This document shows positions 42,465-49,831 of a stretch of DNA of 64,000 nt, piece by piece (the stretch's first letter is position 1; every line of letters begins with the position of its first letter). The DNA is taken from assembly GCA_028280455.1 (NCBI GenBank), contig JANQLT010000074.1, forward strand, positions 31,524 through 95,523, read 5' to 3'. The translations under genes and the position numbers were made by a program. The notes beneath the pieces were generated by a model. That model did not search any database and was not told the DNA's origin. It saw only the letters and a list, made by a program, of their open reading frames with translations. Origin of the DNA: Kiloniellales bacterium. Its GTDB lineage: Bacteria; Pseudomonadota; Alphaproteobacteria; Kiloniellales; JAKSDN01.

Positions 42465-42936
42465 CGAGCAGTTCCTTGCGCTTGGCGGCGTAGGGCGAGG
42501 GCGTGATCAGGCTCTGGTCCCAGAGCTGGCGCAGCATGCGCAGGCCGCTCTCGACGCCGGTGCTGGCCGGCGAGATCTCGGCCAGGATGCGCAGTTGCGT
42601 CGCCTCGTACTCGCCCTCGCCGATCAGCCCCTTGTCGAAGATGGCTTTCAGCTCGGTGAGCTTGGCGGTCGTGTCGCCAGGCGCCGAGACGGCTGTCGGC
42701 GCCGCCGGTGCGCTCTGCTGCTGCTCTTCTGTTTCCTCTTTCTTGGGCAGCAGATAGTCCGGCGGCTTCTCGCGGCGCTTGAACTTGCCACCCGTGCCGC
42801 GGCCGGCCGGCACCGCATCGATCGTGCAGAGCTCGGCGAGCTGAACCCGCGGCGCCGTGTCGGCGTGCGACGGCGCGGCGAGCAGCGCCGCGGCGAGGGC
42901 AGCCAGGGCCCCCGGGATCGTCGCCCTAAAGCGCAT
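42454..42936 (-). CDS. Exported protein with KELLDAL C-terminal module, paralogue 2
   Basis: A 160-residue protein from the ATG at 42936, which lies inside the last codons of the upstream gene and starts a signal peptide (MRFRATIPGALAALAAALLAAPSHA). A short low-complexity region (FKRREKPPDYLLPKKEETEEQQQ) precedes the shared C-terminal module: LKAIFDKGLIGEGEYEATQLRILAEI, then GVESGLRMLRQLWDQSLITPSPYAAKRKELLDAL. One Cys (ELCTIDAV) is present in the mature part. No function is known; the 11-bp overlaps on both sides make this a tightly coupled array. Confidence 0.82.
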   Translation of the reverse strand: MRFRATIPGALAALAAALLAAPSHADTAPRVQLAELCTIDAVPAGRGTGGKFKRREKPPDYLLPKKEETEEQQQSAPAAPTAVSAPGDTTAKLTELKAIFDKGLIGEGEYEATQLRILAEISPASTGVESGLRMLRQLWDQSLITPSPYAAKRKELLDAL

Positions 42937-44338
42937 CGAGCAGCTCCTTCCGCTTGCGGGCATAGGGCGACTCGGTGATCAGCCGGCGCTGCCAGAGGTC
43001 GCGGAGCCTGCTCAGGCCGCCCTCGATGCCGTCCTGGCCCGCTTGGATGTCGGCCAGGGCGCGGAGCTGGGCGTTGTCGTACTCGACCGCGGTCAAGACG
43101 CGCTGCTCGTGCAGCATCTTGAGCTGCTGCAGGCTGACGACCAGCTCGCTCGCCTCGCCGCCGCTGCCCGCCGTGGCGCCGGCCGCGGCCGTGCCGGAGG
43201 GCGCCACGGCAAAGCCGATCGTGACGCGGCGCCGTTGTTTCCCATCGACCTGGCCGTCGTCCGAGGTCCCGGGTGGATCGAACACGCCATAGCCCTGTTC
43301 CTCGATGGCTTGGGCGATTTCCTCGGGCGTCGCGCCCTCGACGGGCTGGGCGTCCATGTAGTCGGCCACGCCGTCGCCGTCGGTGTCGTAGGCCTGATAG
43401 ACCTCGTCGACCCCATCGCCGTCTCTGTCCTCGTAGACCACGCCGCCGGCGCCGTCGGGACCGCTGTCGATGCCGCCATAGTCGTCCTCGATGACAAAGT
43501 TGTCGGCCGAGACCGGCAAGTTGACGCTGTTGCTCTCGGGGTCGTAGTAGTCCGCGGGAAGCACGTAGTCGGCTTCGCCATCGCCGTCGGTATCGAGGTA
43601 GGCCATGCCGTCTTCCACCTCGACGTTGGACCCCTCGGGGAGCGGCAGGTTCTGCTCGTAGACGCCGTCGCCGTCTTCGTCGGAGAACTGATCGGGGTTC
43701 TCCTCGACGAACTGGTCGAGCTCCTCCTGGGTCACCTGCTGGGTGGTGTAGGTGCCGCCTTCTTCCGGCGCGGGTGCGTTCAGGACCGGGGCTTCTTCCT
43801 TGCCCAGGGCTTCTTCCTTGCCGGGCAGGCCCTTGCTCGGCGGCGCCTTGCCCAGGGCGTCGTCCAGGCTCGGCGTCTTGCCGGTGACGCGCTCCTGCGT
43901 GCCCGGCAGCTTGCCCTTCGTGTCGGCCGGCGGCGGCGACTTGGTCTTGGTCGGCTGGCCGACGGTCAGGCCGCCGCCGGTCGAGCCGCCGCGCTCGCTA
44001 GAGCCGGTCGTACCGCTCGACTTCGTGCCCGTCGATTTCGAGGCGCTGCCGCCGCCGCTCTGGCTGCCGCCGCTCTGGCCGCCGCTGTTTCGCGTGTTCG
44101 TCGGCTGGGATTTCTGGATCGTGGTCTTGCTGCCGCTGTCGGACTTGACCTGCGATTTCGCGCCGTCGGACTTGGTCTGGGTCTTCTTCTCGGCGACCGG
44201 CTGCAGGAGCCGGTCCGGCGGCGGCGCCAGCCAGGGCGCCCGCAAGGCCGCGGCCCGGCCCTCCGCCGCGCCCAGTGACATCAGCAGGCCGGCCGCCAGA
44301 CAGCCGGCAAGGGCCCCGAAGGGCTGTCGCGTGATCAT
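42926..44338 (-). CDS. Exported calcium-repeat protein with KELLDAL C-terminal module, paralogue 1
   Basis: A 470-residue protein, first of the array. Signal peptide (GALAGCLAAGLLMSLGAAEGRA), a Lys/Ser/Thr/Gly-rich disordered region ~50-190, then an acidic domain with four Ca-binding DxDxDG loops (DEDGDGVYEQ, DTDGDGEADY, DRDGDGVDEV, DTDGDGVADY), as in EF-hand/thrombospondin-type-3 repeats. The last ~75 residues are the shared module (LHEQRVLTAVEYDNAQLRALADIQAGQDGIEGGLSRLRDLWQRRLITESPYARKRKELLDAL). It is likely periplasmic or surface-exposed and calcium-stabilised. No named family. Confidence 0.82.
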   Translation of the reverse strand: MITRQPFGALAGCLAAGLLMSLGAAEGRAAALRAPWLAPPPDRLLQPVAEKKTQTKSDGAKSQVKSDSGSKTTIQKSQPTNTRNSGGQSGGSQSGGGSASKSTGTKSSGTTGSSERGGSTGGGLTVGQPTKTKSPPPADTKGKLPGTQERVTGKTPSLDDALGKAPPSKGLPGKEEALGKEEAPVLNAPAPEEGGTYTTQQVTQEELDQFVEENPDQFSDEDGDGVYEQNLPLPEGSNVEVEDGMAYLDTDGDGEADYVLPADYYDPESNSVNLPVSADNFVIEDDYGGIDSGPDGAGGVVYEDRDGDGVDEVYQAYDTDGDGVADYMDAQPVEGATPEEIAQAIEEQGYGVFDPPGTSDDGQVDGKQRRRVTIGFAVAPSGTAAAGATAGSGGEASELVVSLQQLKMLHEQRVLTAVEYDNAQLRALADIQAGQDGIEGGLSRLRDLWQRRLITESPYARKRKELLDAL

Positions 44339-44494
44339 GGGCCGCCGTCCCCCGATTTCCCCACCAAGGCGCCACGCGCTGGCGCGCGGCGCCCTTCACC
44401 CGATTTTAGCCTAGACCGGATGGCCTGGGAACGGGGCCCGGCCGCGGCCTTTGGCCTTGCTCCAAATCGCCGGACTCCTTAGGTTTCCAGCGCC

Positions 44495-44571
44495 CGGGGC
44501 GTAGCTCAGCCTGGTAGAGTGCCTGCTTTGGGAGCAGGAAGTCGCTGGTTCGAATCCAGTCGCCCCGACCA
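44495..44571 (+). tRNA. tRNA-Pro (anticodon TGG)
   Basis: A complete cloverleaf of 77 bases: acceptor CGGGGCG/CGCCCCG with the C1-G72 pair typical of bacterial tRNA-Pro, D-arm GCTCAGCCTGGTAGAGT, anticodon stem CCTGC/GCAGG with loop TTTGGGA giving anticodon TGG, T-arm GCTGGTTCGAATCCAGT, discriminator A and encoded CCA. Confidence 0.97.
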
Positions 44572-44614
44572 GTCAGCAAGCCTTCGAAAGCGCCGGTAGG
44601 CGAGGGAACAGGCC

Positions 44615-44917
44615 ATGGACGTGCGCATCTACAAGCCCGCCAAGACGGCGATGCAGCAGGGCCGGGCGGGCACCGACCGCTGGATCCTGGAGTTCGAGCC
44701 GGGCGCGCGCGAGGTCGAGCCGCTGATGGGCTGGACTTCCTCGCGCGACACCCGCCGCCAGCTCAGACTGCGCTTCGACAGCAAGGACGACGCCATCGCC
44801 TATGCCGAGAAGCACGGCCTGATGTACTCGGTCGAGCTGCCCAAGGAGCGCAAGATCGAGCCCAAGGCCTATGCCGACAACTTCCGCTTCGACCGCATGG
44901 GCCGCTGGACCCATTGA
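44615..44917 (+). CDS. NADH-ubiquinone oxidoreductase NDUFS4-like (ETC complex I) subunit
   Basis: A 100-residue soluble protein matching the complex I accessory subunit NDUFS4 (18-kDa) of mitochondria and Alphaproteobacteria. It begins VRIYKPAKTAMQQGRAGTDRWILEFEP, continues LMGWTSSRDTRRQLRLRFDSKDDAIAYAEKHGL and ends NFRFDRMGRW, all family landmarks. It associates peripherally with complex I. It lies between two tRNA genes, away from any nuo operon. Confidence 0.93.
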   Translation: MDVRIYKPAKTAMQQGRAGTDRWILEFEPGAREVEPLMGWTSSRDTRRQLRLRFDSKDDAIAYAEKHGLMYSVELPKERKIEPKAYADNFRFDRMGRWTH

Positions 44918-44944
44918 TCGGCCGAGCGGCCGGCTTCACACGAC

Positions 44945-45021
44945 GGCCCCGTAGCTCAGCTGGATAGAGCAGCGGACTTCTAATCCGCAGGTCGCAGGTT
45001 CGAATCCTGCCGGGGTCGCCA
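44945..45021 (+). tRNA. tRNA-Arg (anticodon TCT)
   Basis: A complete 77-base cloverleaf: acceptor GGCCCCG/CGGGGTC with one G-U, D-arm GCTCAGCTGGATAGAGC, anticodon stem GCGGA/TCCGC with loop CTTCTAA giving TCT, T-arm GCAGGTTCGAATCCTGC, discriminator G and encoded CCA. tRNA 3' ends such as this one often serve as integrase attachment sites. Confidence 0.97.
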
Positions 45022-45401
45022 GATTTCCCTCCAAGAGAACCCCAAGAGAATCCCAAGAGAATCAAGGTCAGGACCGCTTCGATCAGCTCGTGTGGCGGCT
45101 CGGGATCGACTTGACCTAGGTCCGGCGCTGTTCGCCAGGCCAGGTGGCCGCGCAGCTCACGACCTGCTGCCTCAGGTAGTCGCAAGCTTATAGGAACATT
45201 CTATTAGGCGCCTTGGAGTAATCGATCAAAGCATTTGCTAGTCTCTGCAGTTGGCGCCGCTGCCGAGACATCGGTTGTGGTCCTTTCGAGGGGCTTCAGG
45301 AAGCGTGGACCGAAGGGTCCGAGGTCGTTCATCGGTCGAGGAAGCGATTCCCGTCATCGACGACGGCCGAGTTCGCGCAGCGAATCCAGGATGGATTGCG
45401 G
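45022..45401 (+). other. Gene-free region after tRNA-Arg
   Basis: About 380 bases with no supported gene. It opens with the 11-bp tandem repeats listed separately. Around 45180-45245 it is noticeably AT-richer (AATCGATCAAAGCATTTGC) and may hold the promoter of the MBL-fold gene. No integrase and no second copy of the tRNA end were found in the window. Confidence 0.45.
45031..45063 (+). repeat. Three 11-bp tandem repeats next to tRNA-Arg
   Basis: CCAAGAGAAYC is repeated three times in exact 11-bp phase starting nine bases after the tRNA-Arg CCA. The three copies differ at one base only. Confidence 0.85.
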
Positions 45402-46862
45402 ATGAAGATCAAGTACATCGGCCACGCTTGTTTGTTCTGCGAGGCTGGCGAAGACCGCGTTCTCATCGATCCTTGGTTTGAGACTCCCGCCTATCTCAAT
45501 CAGTGGCACATCAGCCCCGGTCCCACGGACGAGTCCAAGCTGAAGGAAGCCAACGCGATCGTCATATCGCACGGCCACGAGGATCACCTTCACGCGGATA
45601 CCTTGGCGCGCTGCAACAGGCAGGCTGCGCTCTACTACCCCTATCAGCCTTTCTCCGGGGATCGGGCGTTCTTTCGTGAAGAGCTCGGGTTCGAGACCTT
45701 CGTCGAGGCGCAGGGCAACAGGACCTACCGCCTGGCCGGCGGCACCCGGATTGCCTTCTATCCGGTCGGCCATGACTGCATCATCGTCCTGGACGACGGC
45801 GAGCGGGTATTGGTCAACATCAACGATGCGCTCCATGCCTCCAGCGCAGGCTTGATCGAGGCGGTCTGCGCGACGCTGCGCCAGCGGCACCCGAGGATCG
45901 ACTACGTCTTCTGCGGCTATGGCGGCGCGTCCTACTTCCCCAACTGTTTCCACGTCGCCTCCAAGGACGCGGCGGGCGTTGCCGGCGTGCGCGAGGCGCT
46001 CTTCGCGCGCAACTTCTGTCTGATCGTCGAGCGGCTTCGGCCCCGTTTCGCGATTCCTTTCGCCGCCGATTTCAAGCTGCGTCACCAGTCCTTGCAGTGG
46101 ATCAATGCCAGCCGCTTCGGCCGCAGGCGTATGGCCGACCTCTTCGGCACGCTGTTTCCGGAAGCCCTTTCGCGAACCACCGTCCTGGCTGTCGAGCCCG
46201 GCCAAGGCATCGGCCCGGACGGCATGATCGTCGGAGCGGGGGAGTGCGGCCCGGACCCGGCGTTCTCGGAGGTGTTGCCGCTAAGCCGCGCGTTCGACGA
46301 CATCGTTGGAGACTACAAGGCGCTCATTGCCGCCAACTTGGCGCGCTACCCCTTTCCCCGCGAGGCTTGCCCCTTCGCCATCGAGGTCAGGTCGCCGGAG
46401 CGCAGCGCATGGATCGTGCTCTCCGGCGGCGACAGCGCGATCACCGCTGCCGTCGAAGCGAAGCCGCCGGAGAGCCCCGTCGTCTCCGCGGCGATCGGTG
46501 CCGATAGCGTGGAGCACCTGCTCCGCTGCGGCTGGCACAGCGACGTCGTCGTCATCGGCTACGGCATGGAGTTCTGGATCGACGAGGCCTTGCCGATCTC
46601 CGACAAGCTCATCCATGCCCTCGGCGATATCGTGACGCACTATCCCAAGGCGAAGCAGGCCTTGTTCAAGGCGCCGCTCCGCTTCGTTCGCTGGGCCGCG
46701 AACAACCACCAGGTGCGCCACACGCTACGGCGCAAGCTCGGCCTGGCGCGGCAGTCTCCGCCCTTCGCCGACGTCTCCCTCACGGACTGGCTGACGGTCG
46801 AGCCCTCCGAGCTGGCGCGTCGCCTGGGCATTCCGGGACCTTTCGCTCAGCCTTCTTCCTGA
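45402..46862 (+). CDS. MBL-fold metal-dependent hydrolase
   Basis: A 486-residue protein. The N-terminal ~270 residues are a metallo-beta-lactamase fold of the UlaG/CMP-sialate-hydroxylase-like type: MKIKYIGHACLFCEAGEDRVLIDPWFE, the metal motif HGHEDH (His57, His59, Asp61, His62), YPVGHDCIIV and a later NINDALHASS. The C-terminal ~200 residues (EVRSPERSAWIVLSGGDSAITAAVEA ... WAANNHQVRHTLRRKLGL) are an additional domain I cannot name. The preceding TTG at 45396 is a less likely start. It stands alone after a tRNA, with somewhat less GC-saturated codons than its neighbours. Confidence 0.82.
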   Translation: MKIKYIGHACLFCEAGEDRVLIDPWFETPAYLNQWHISPGPTDESKLKEANAIVISHGHEDHLHADTLARCNRQAALYYPYQPFSGDRAFFREELGFETFVEAQGNRTYRLAGGTRIAFYPVGHDCIIVLDDGERVLVNINDALHASSAGLIEAVCATLRQRHPRIDYVFCGYGGASYFPNCFHVASKDAAGVAGVREALFARNFCLIVERLRPRFAIPFAADFKLRHQSLQWINASRFGRRRMADLFGTLFPEALSRTTVLAVEPGQGIGPDGMIVGAGECGPDPAFSEVLPLSRAFDDIVGDYKALIAANLARYPFPREACPFAIEVRSPERSAWIVLSGGDSAITAAVEAKPPESPVVSAAIGADSVEHLLRCGWHSDVVVIGYGMEFWIDEALPISDKLIHALGDIVTHYPKAKQALFKAPLRFVRWAANNHQVRHTLRRKLGLARQSPPFADVSLTDWLTVEPSELARRLGIPGPFAQPSS

Positions 46863-46881
46863 ACCGACCGCCCGCCGCTGC

Positions 46882-48417
46882 TCAGGCCACGTCGCCGCGC
46901 ACCTCGCCTTCGCGCCGGGCGATGTAGTCGCGCAGGGCTTCGTCCGTCGACGGGTCCAGCGCCGGCTCTTCGTAGTCGGCCAGCAGCTTCTTGGCGTGGG
47001 CGAGGGCGCGCTCGGTGATTTCCTGCTCGCCGTCGGCCGTCCACTGCTCGAAGGAGCTGTTGTCGAGCAGCTGCGGCATGAAGAAGGCCCGCTCGAAGTT
47101 CTCCTGGGTGTGCGGGTGGCCGAGGTAGTGGCCGCCGGGGCCGATGTCGCGCACCGCCTCCAGGGCCTCCTCGAAGTCGTCCCAGCGCGGGCCGGAGGCC
47201 ATGCGGTGGGCCATGGCGCACTGCTCGGCGTCGACCACGAATTTCGCCATGGAGCAGTGCAGGCCAGCCTCGTTCCAGCCGGCCGAATGCCAGATGTAGT
47301 TGGCGCCTGCCAGGCAGGTCGCCATCAGGGTGCTGGCGGACTCGTAGCCGGCCTGGGCGTCGAAGGTCTTGGCGCCGCCCAGGTTGCTCGAGGTGCGCCA
47401 GGGCACCTCGTAGAAGCGGGCCATCTGGCCGATCATGAAGTTCATCAGGGCGATCTCGGGCGTGCCGGCCATCGGCGCGCCGGAGGCCATGGAGACCGTC
47501 GAGAGGTAGTGGCCGTAGATCGCCGGCGCCCCCTTGCGCACGACCTGGGTGTAGGCCAGGGCCGAGAGCGCCTCGGCGTTGAGCTGGGCCACGGCCGGCA
47601 CGGTGCTGGCCGGCGTGTTGGCGCCGCCGAGCACGAAGGGCGAGCAGAGCACCGGCTGGTTGTGGCGGGCGAAGGCGCGCAGGGCGCCCAGCATGGTCTC
47701 GTCCCAGACCAGGGGCGAGTTGCCGTTGATGTTGGCGACCGTGACCGGGTGGCTGTCTACATGTTCCTCGCCGAACAGGATCTTGACCATGGCCATGACG
47801 TCTTCGCCGTTCTCGCCGCTGGTCGACATGCCCATGAAGGTCTTGTCGGAGTGCTTCATGGAGGAATAGGTGATCCAGAGGTGCCGATGGCCGACGGGGA
47901 TGTCCATCGGCTCGCAGATCACGTGGGCCGAGGACTGCAGGCCCGGCGAGAGATGCGACAGCTTGTGGAAGACGTTGAGGTCTTCGTAGGTGCCGTAGCG
48001 TCGGACGTCGTCGAGGTCGCGCACGAAGGGCGCGCCGGTCATCGGCACGAAGATCGCCTTGCCCTCGCCGAGGCTCACGGTCTTCTCCGGGTCGCGGGCA
48101 TGTAGGGTGATCTCGCTCGGGATCGAGGCGATCAGCTCCATGACCAGCCCGCGGTCCAGGCGGACCCGCTCGCCGGCGACCCGGGCGCCGGCCCGGCGCC
48201 AGTCCTCCAGGGCCACGGGGTCGCGGAAGTCGACGCCGACCTCCTCGAGAATGGCCATCGAGGCCTCGTGGATGCGCGCGATCTGCTCGGGGTCGAGCGG
48301 CTCGGTGAAGGGCAGGCCGTAGCTGAGCGCCGGCAGCATGCCGTCGCGCCGGCTGGTCCTGAGTGTCCTGCGCGCGCTCCGCCCGCCGCGCCGGGACGCC
48401 ACCGCTGCCATCGCCAT
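46882..48417 (-). CDS. Trimethylamine methyltransferase (MttB) family protein, non-pyrrolysine
   Basis: A 511-residue MttB-superfamily TIM-barrel protein. Recognisable blocks include EQIARIHEASMAILEEVGVDFRDPVALE near the N-terminus, ITLHARDPEKTVSLGEGKAIFVPMTGAPFVRD, MGMSTSGENGEDVMAMVKILFG, and the C-terminal DIGPGGHYLGHPHTQENFERAFFMP. There is no in-frame TAG, so it is not a pyrrolysine enzyme; such homologues demethylate glycine betaine or related quaternary amines with a corrinoid protein. No corrinoid-protein gene is nearby. The ATG at 48417 is followed by an Arg-rich leader. Divergent LysR gene. Confidence 0.9.
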   Translation of the reverse strand: MAMAAVASRRGGRSARRTLRTSRRDGMLPALSYGLPFTEPLDPEQIARIHEASMAILEEVGVDFRDPVALEDWRRAGARVAGERVRLDRGLVMELIASIPSEITLHARDPEKTVSLGEGKAIFVPMTGAPFVRDLDDVRRYGTYEDLNVFHKLSHLSPGLQSSAHVICEPMDIPVGHRHLWITYSSMKHSDKTFMGMSTSGENGEDVMAMVKILFGEEHVDSHPVTVANINGNSPLVWDETMLGALRAFARHNQPVLCSPFVLGGANTPASTVPAVAQLNAEALSALAYTQVVRKGAPAIYGHYLSTVSMASGAPMAGTPEIALMNFMIGQMARFYEVPWRTSSNLGGAKTFDAQAGYESASTLMATCLAGANYIWHSAGWNEAGLHCSMAKFVVDAEQCAMAHRMASGPRWDDFEEALEAVRDIGPGGHYLGHPHTQENFERAFFMPQLLDNSSFEQWTADGEQEITERALAHAKKLLADYEEPALDPSTDEALRDYIARREGEVRGDVA

Positions 48418-48516
48418 GTCCCAAGTCTCCCTTGTGTCCCGCCGCCGCGGGGCGGCCGGCCTGCTGCGACCTGCTACGATAGGGCAATTTGGCGCCGGGC
48501 CTCGGGCGTGGGAAGC

Positions 48517-48529
48517 TGAGAAATTATCA
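48517..48529. promoter_or_regulatory. Candidate LysR-type binding site
   Basis: TGAGAAATTATCA matches the T-N11-A pattern with TGA/TCA dyad arms, and is the only AT-rich patch in the otherwise very GC-rich region between the divergent mttB-family and LysR genes. Weak on its own; placement is the main support. Confidence 0.4.
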
Positions 48530-48556
48530 CGGCCCCAGTGAGTTGGTGGCGTGAGT

Positions 48557-48595
48557 TGGCGGCCCGGGCTGGCGGCCCAGGCTGAGGGCCCGGGC
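48557..48595. repeat. Three 13-bp tandem repeats upstream of LysR gene
   Basis: TGGCGGCCCGGGC, TGGCGGCCCAGGC and TGAGGGCCCGGGC follow each other without a gap, 32 bases before the LysR start, each containing a GGGCCC-like core. They lie in the regulator's leader. Confidence 0.75.
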
Positions 48596-48627
48596 TGACG
48601 GTTGAGGGGGGCTTCGACGGTTCCGCG

Positions 48628-49536
48628 ATGGTGCGACGCTACTACGACCTGCCGTCCCTGACGGCCTTGGCGGCCTTCGAGGCCTCGGCCCGGCACATGA
48701 GCTTCAAGGCGGCCGCCGCCGAGCTCAACGTCACCCCGGGCGCCGTCAGCCGGCAGATCAAGGCCCTGGAGGAGGAGGTCGGCCTGCCGGTCTTCTCCCG
48801 CGGCACCAACGGCATCGCACTGACCGCCGAGGGCGAGGAGCTCTACGCGGTCCTGGCCCAAGGCTTCAGCCAGGCCTCGGAGACCCTGCACCGGATCAAG
48901 ACCGGCAACCGCCAGACCAGCGTCACGCTGGCCTGCACCAACGCCTTCGCCAGCATGTGGCTGATGCGGCACATGGGCGCCTTCTGGCGCGCCCATCCGG
49001 AGATCGTCGTCAACCACCTGATCTCCGACAACGCCGCGCACTACCGCCGCGCCGACATCGACCTGCGCATCCGCTACGGCCAAGGCGCCTGGTCCGACGA
49101 GACCGCGGTCCGCCTCTTCGAGGAGCGCATCTTCCCCGTCTGCGGCCCCGGCTACGCCCGCGACCACGCCGACGTGCCGGCAACGGAGATCGCCGGCTTG
49201 CAGCTCCTGCACGTCGACTGGGCCGACCCGGACTGGACCGACTGGGCCGAGTTCCTGCGCCGCGCCGGCGTCAAGCACGGCCCGCTGCTCGGCCGCCGTT
49301 TCAACAACTTCACCGTCCTGCTGCAGGCGACCCAGGACGACCAGGGCCTGGCGCTGGGCTGGGAGCGTCTGATCTCACCGCTGCTCGAAGCCGGCAAGCT
49401 GGTCCGCTTCTCCGACCTCGCCATCGACGCGCCCGGTTCCTACTACCTGACCTGGAACGAGAACCGCGCGCTGTCGCCGGCAGCGGAGAGTTTGCGTGTC
49501 TGGTTGCTGGAGACGGCGGCGGGCGAAAGCGACTAA
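48628..49536 (+). CDS. LysR-family transcriptional regulator (GcvA-like)
   Basis: A 302-residue LysR protein. HTH ~7-65 (LPSLTALAAFEASARHMSFKAAAAELNVTPGAVSRQIKALEEEVGLPVFSRG) has the GcvA-type opening, and the effector domain continues with VTLACTNAFASMWLMRHMGAFWRAHPEIVVNHLISDN. It is divergent from the MttB-family gene and probably regulates it. Two start codons are in tandem (ATG 48628, GTG 48631); the RBS-like GAGGGGGG lies rather far upstream. Confidence 0.9.
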   Translation: MVRRYYDLPSLTALAAFEASARHMSFKAAAAELNVTPGAVSRQIKALEEEVGLPVFSRGTNGIALTAEGEELYAVLAQGFSQASETLHRIKTGNRQTSVTLACTNAFASMWLMRHMGAFWRAHPEIVVNHLISDNAAHYRRADIDLRIRYGQGAWSDETAVRLFEERIFPVCGPGYARDHADVPATEIAGLQLLHVDWADPDWTDWAEFLRRAGVKHGPLLGRRFNNFTVLLQATQDDQGLALGWERLISPLLEAGKLVRFSDLAIDAPGSYYLTWNENRALSPAAESLRVWLLETAAGESD

Positions 49537-49831
49537 GTGGGTGGGTTTTACTTGCCAATTCACAGAAGAAGCACGCGGATTACCCGATAGAGGAGTCGCT
49601 GTTGGGCCGGTTGCTGACGTGAATCCAGTCGAAGAAGGTCAGTCAATGCGCCGGACGCTGATGCAATCGTGATTGGCATCGCGGCAGCTTGCGGCCAAAC
49701 GTACTCTACATTGGTGCGCACTGTTTCTCGTTGGAGACTGGGCTATCCGAACCGTGCGCTGCAGGTCGCGCAGGCAAGTTCGTTGGCAGGTTGTGCGTCC
49801 GAGTGGAGATTGGCACGTGAAAGGCACCTCT
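49537..49831 (+). other. Gene-free region upstream of DUF3179 gene
   Basis: Nearly 300 bases without a supported gene. GC content is lower than in the flanks. I see no tRNA, hairpin or clear promoter motif; the DUF3179 promoter presumably lies here. Confidence 0.35.

Noticed and set aside
44763..45185. A 140-residue minus-strand frame containing GRIRTCDLRIRSPLLYPAELRGR
   Set aside because: This is the well-known translation of the tRNA-Arg gene in reverse; it overlaps the tRNA and the NDUFS4-like gene and is not a protein.
44945..46862. Integrated element using tRNA-Arg as attachment site
   Set aside because: No integrase, phage gene or duplicate of the tRNA 3' end could be found in the window, so it is kept only as a low-level hypothesis.
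46882..48417. Pyrrolysine-containing trimethylamine methyltransferase
   Set aside because: There is no in-frame TAG anywhere in the gene, so the pyrrolysine version is excluded.
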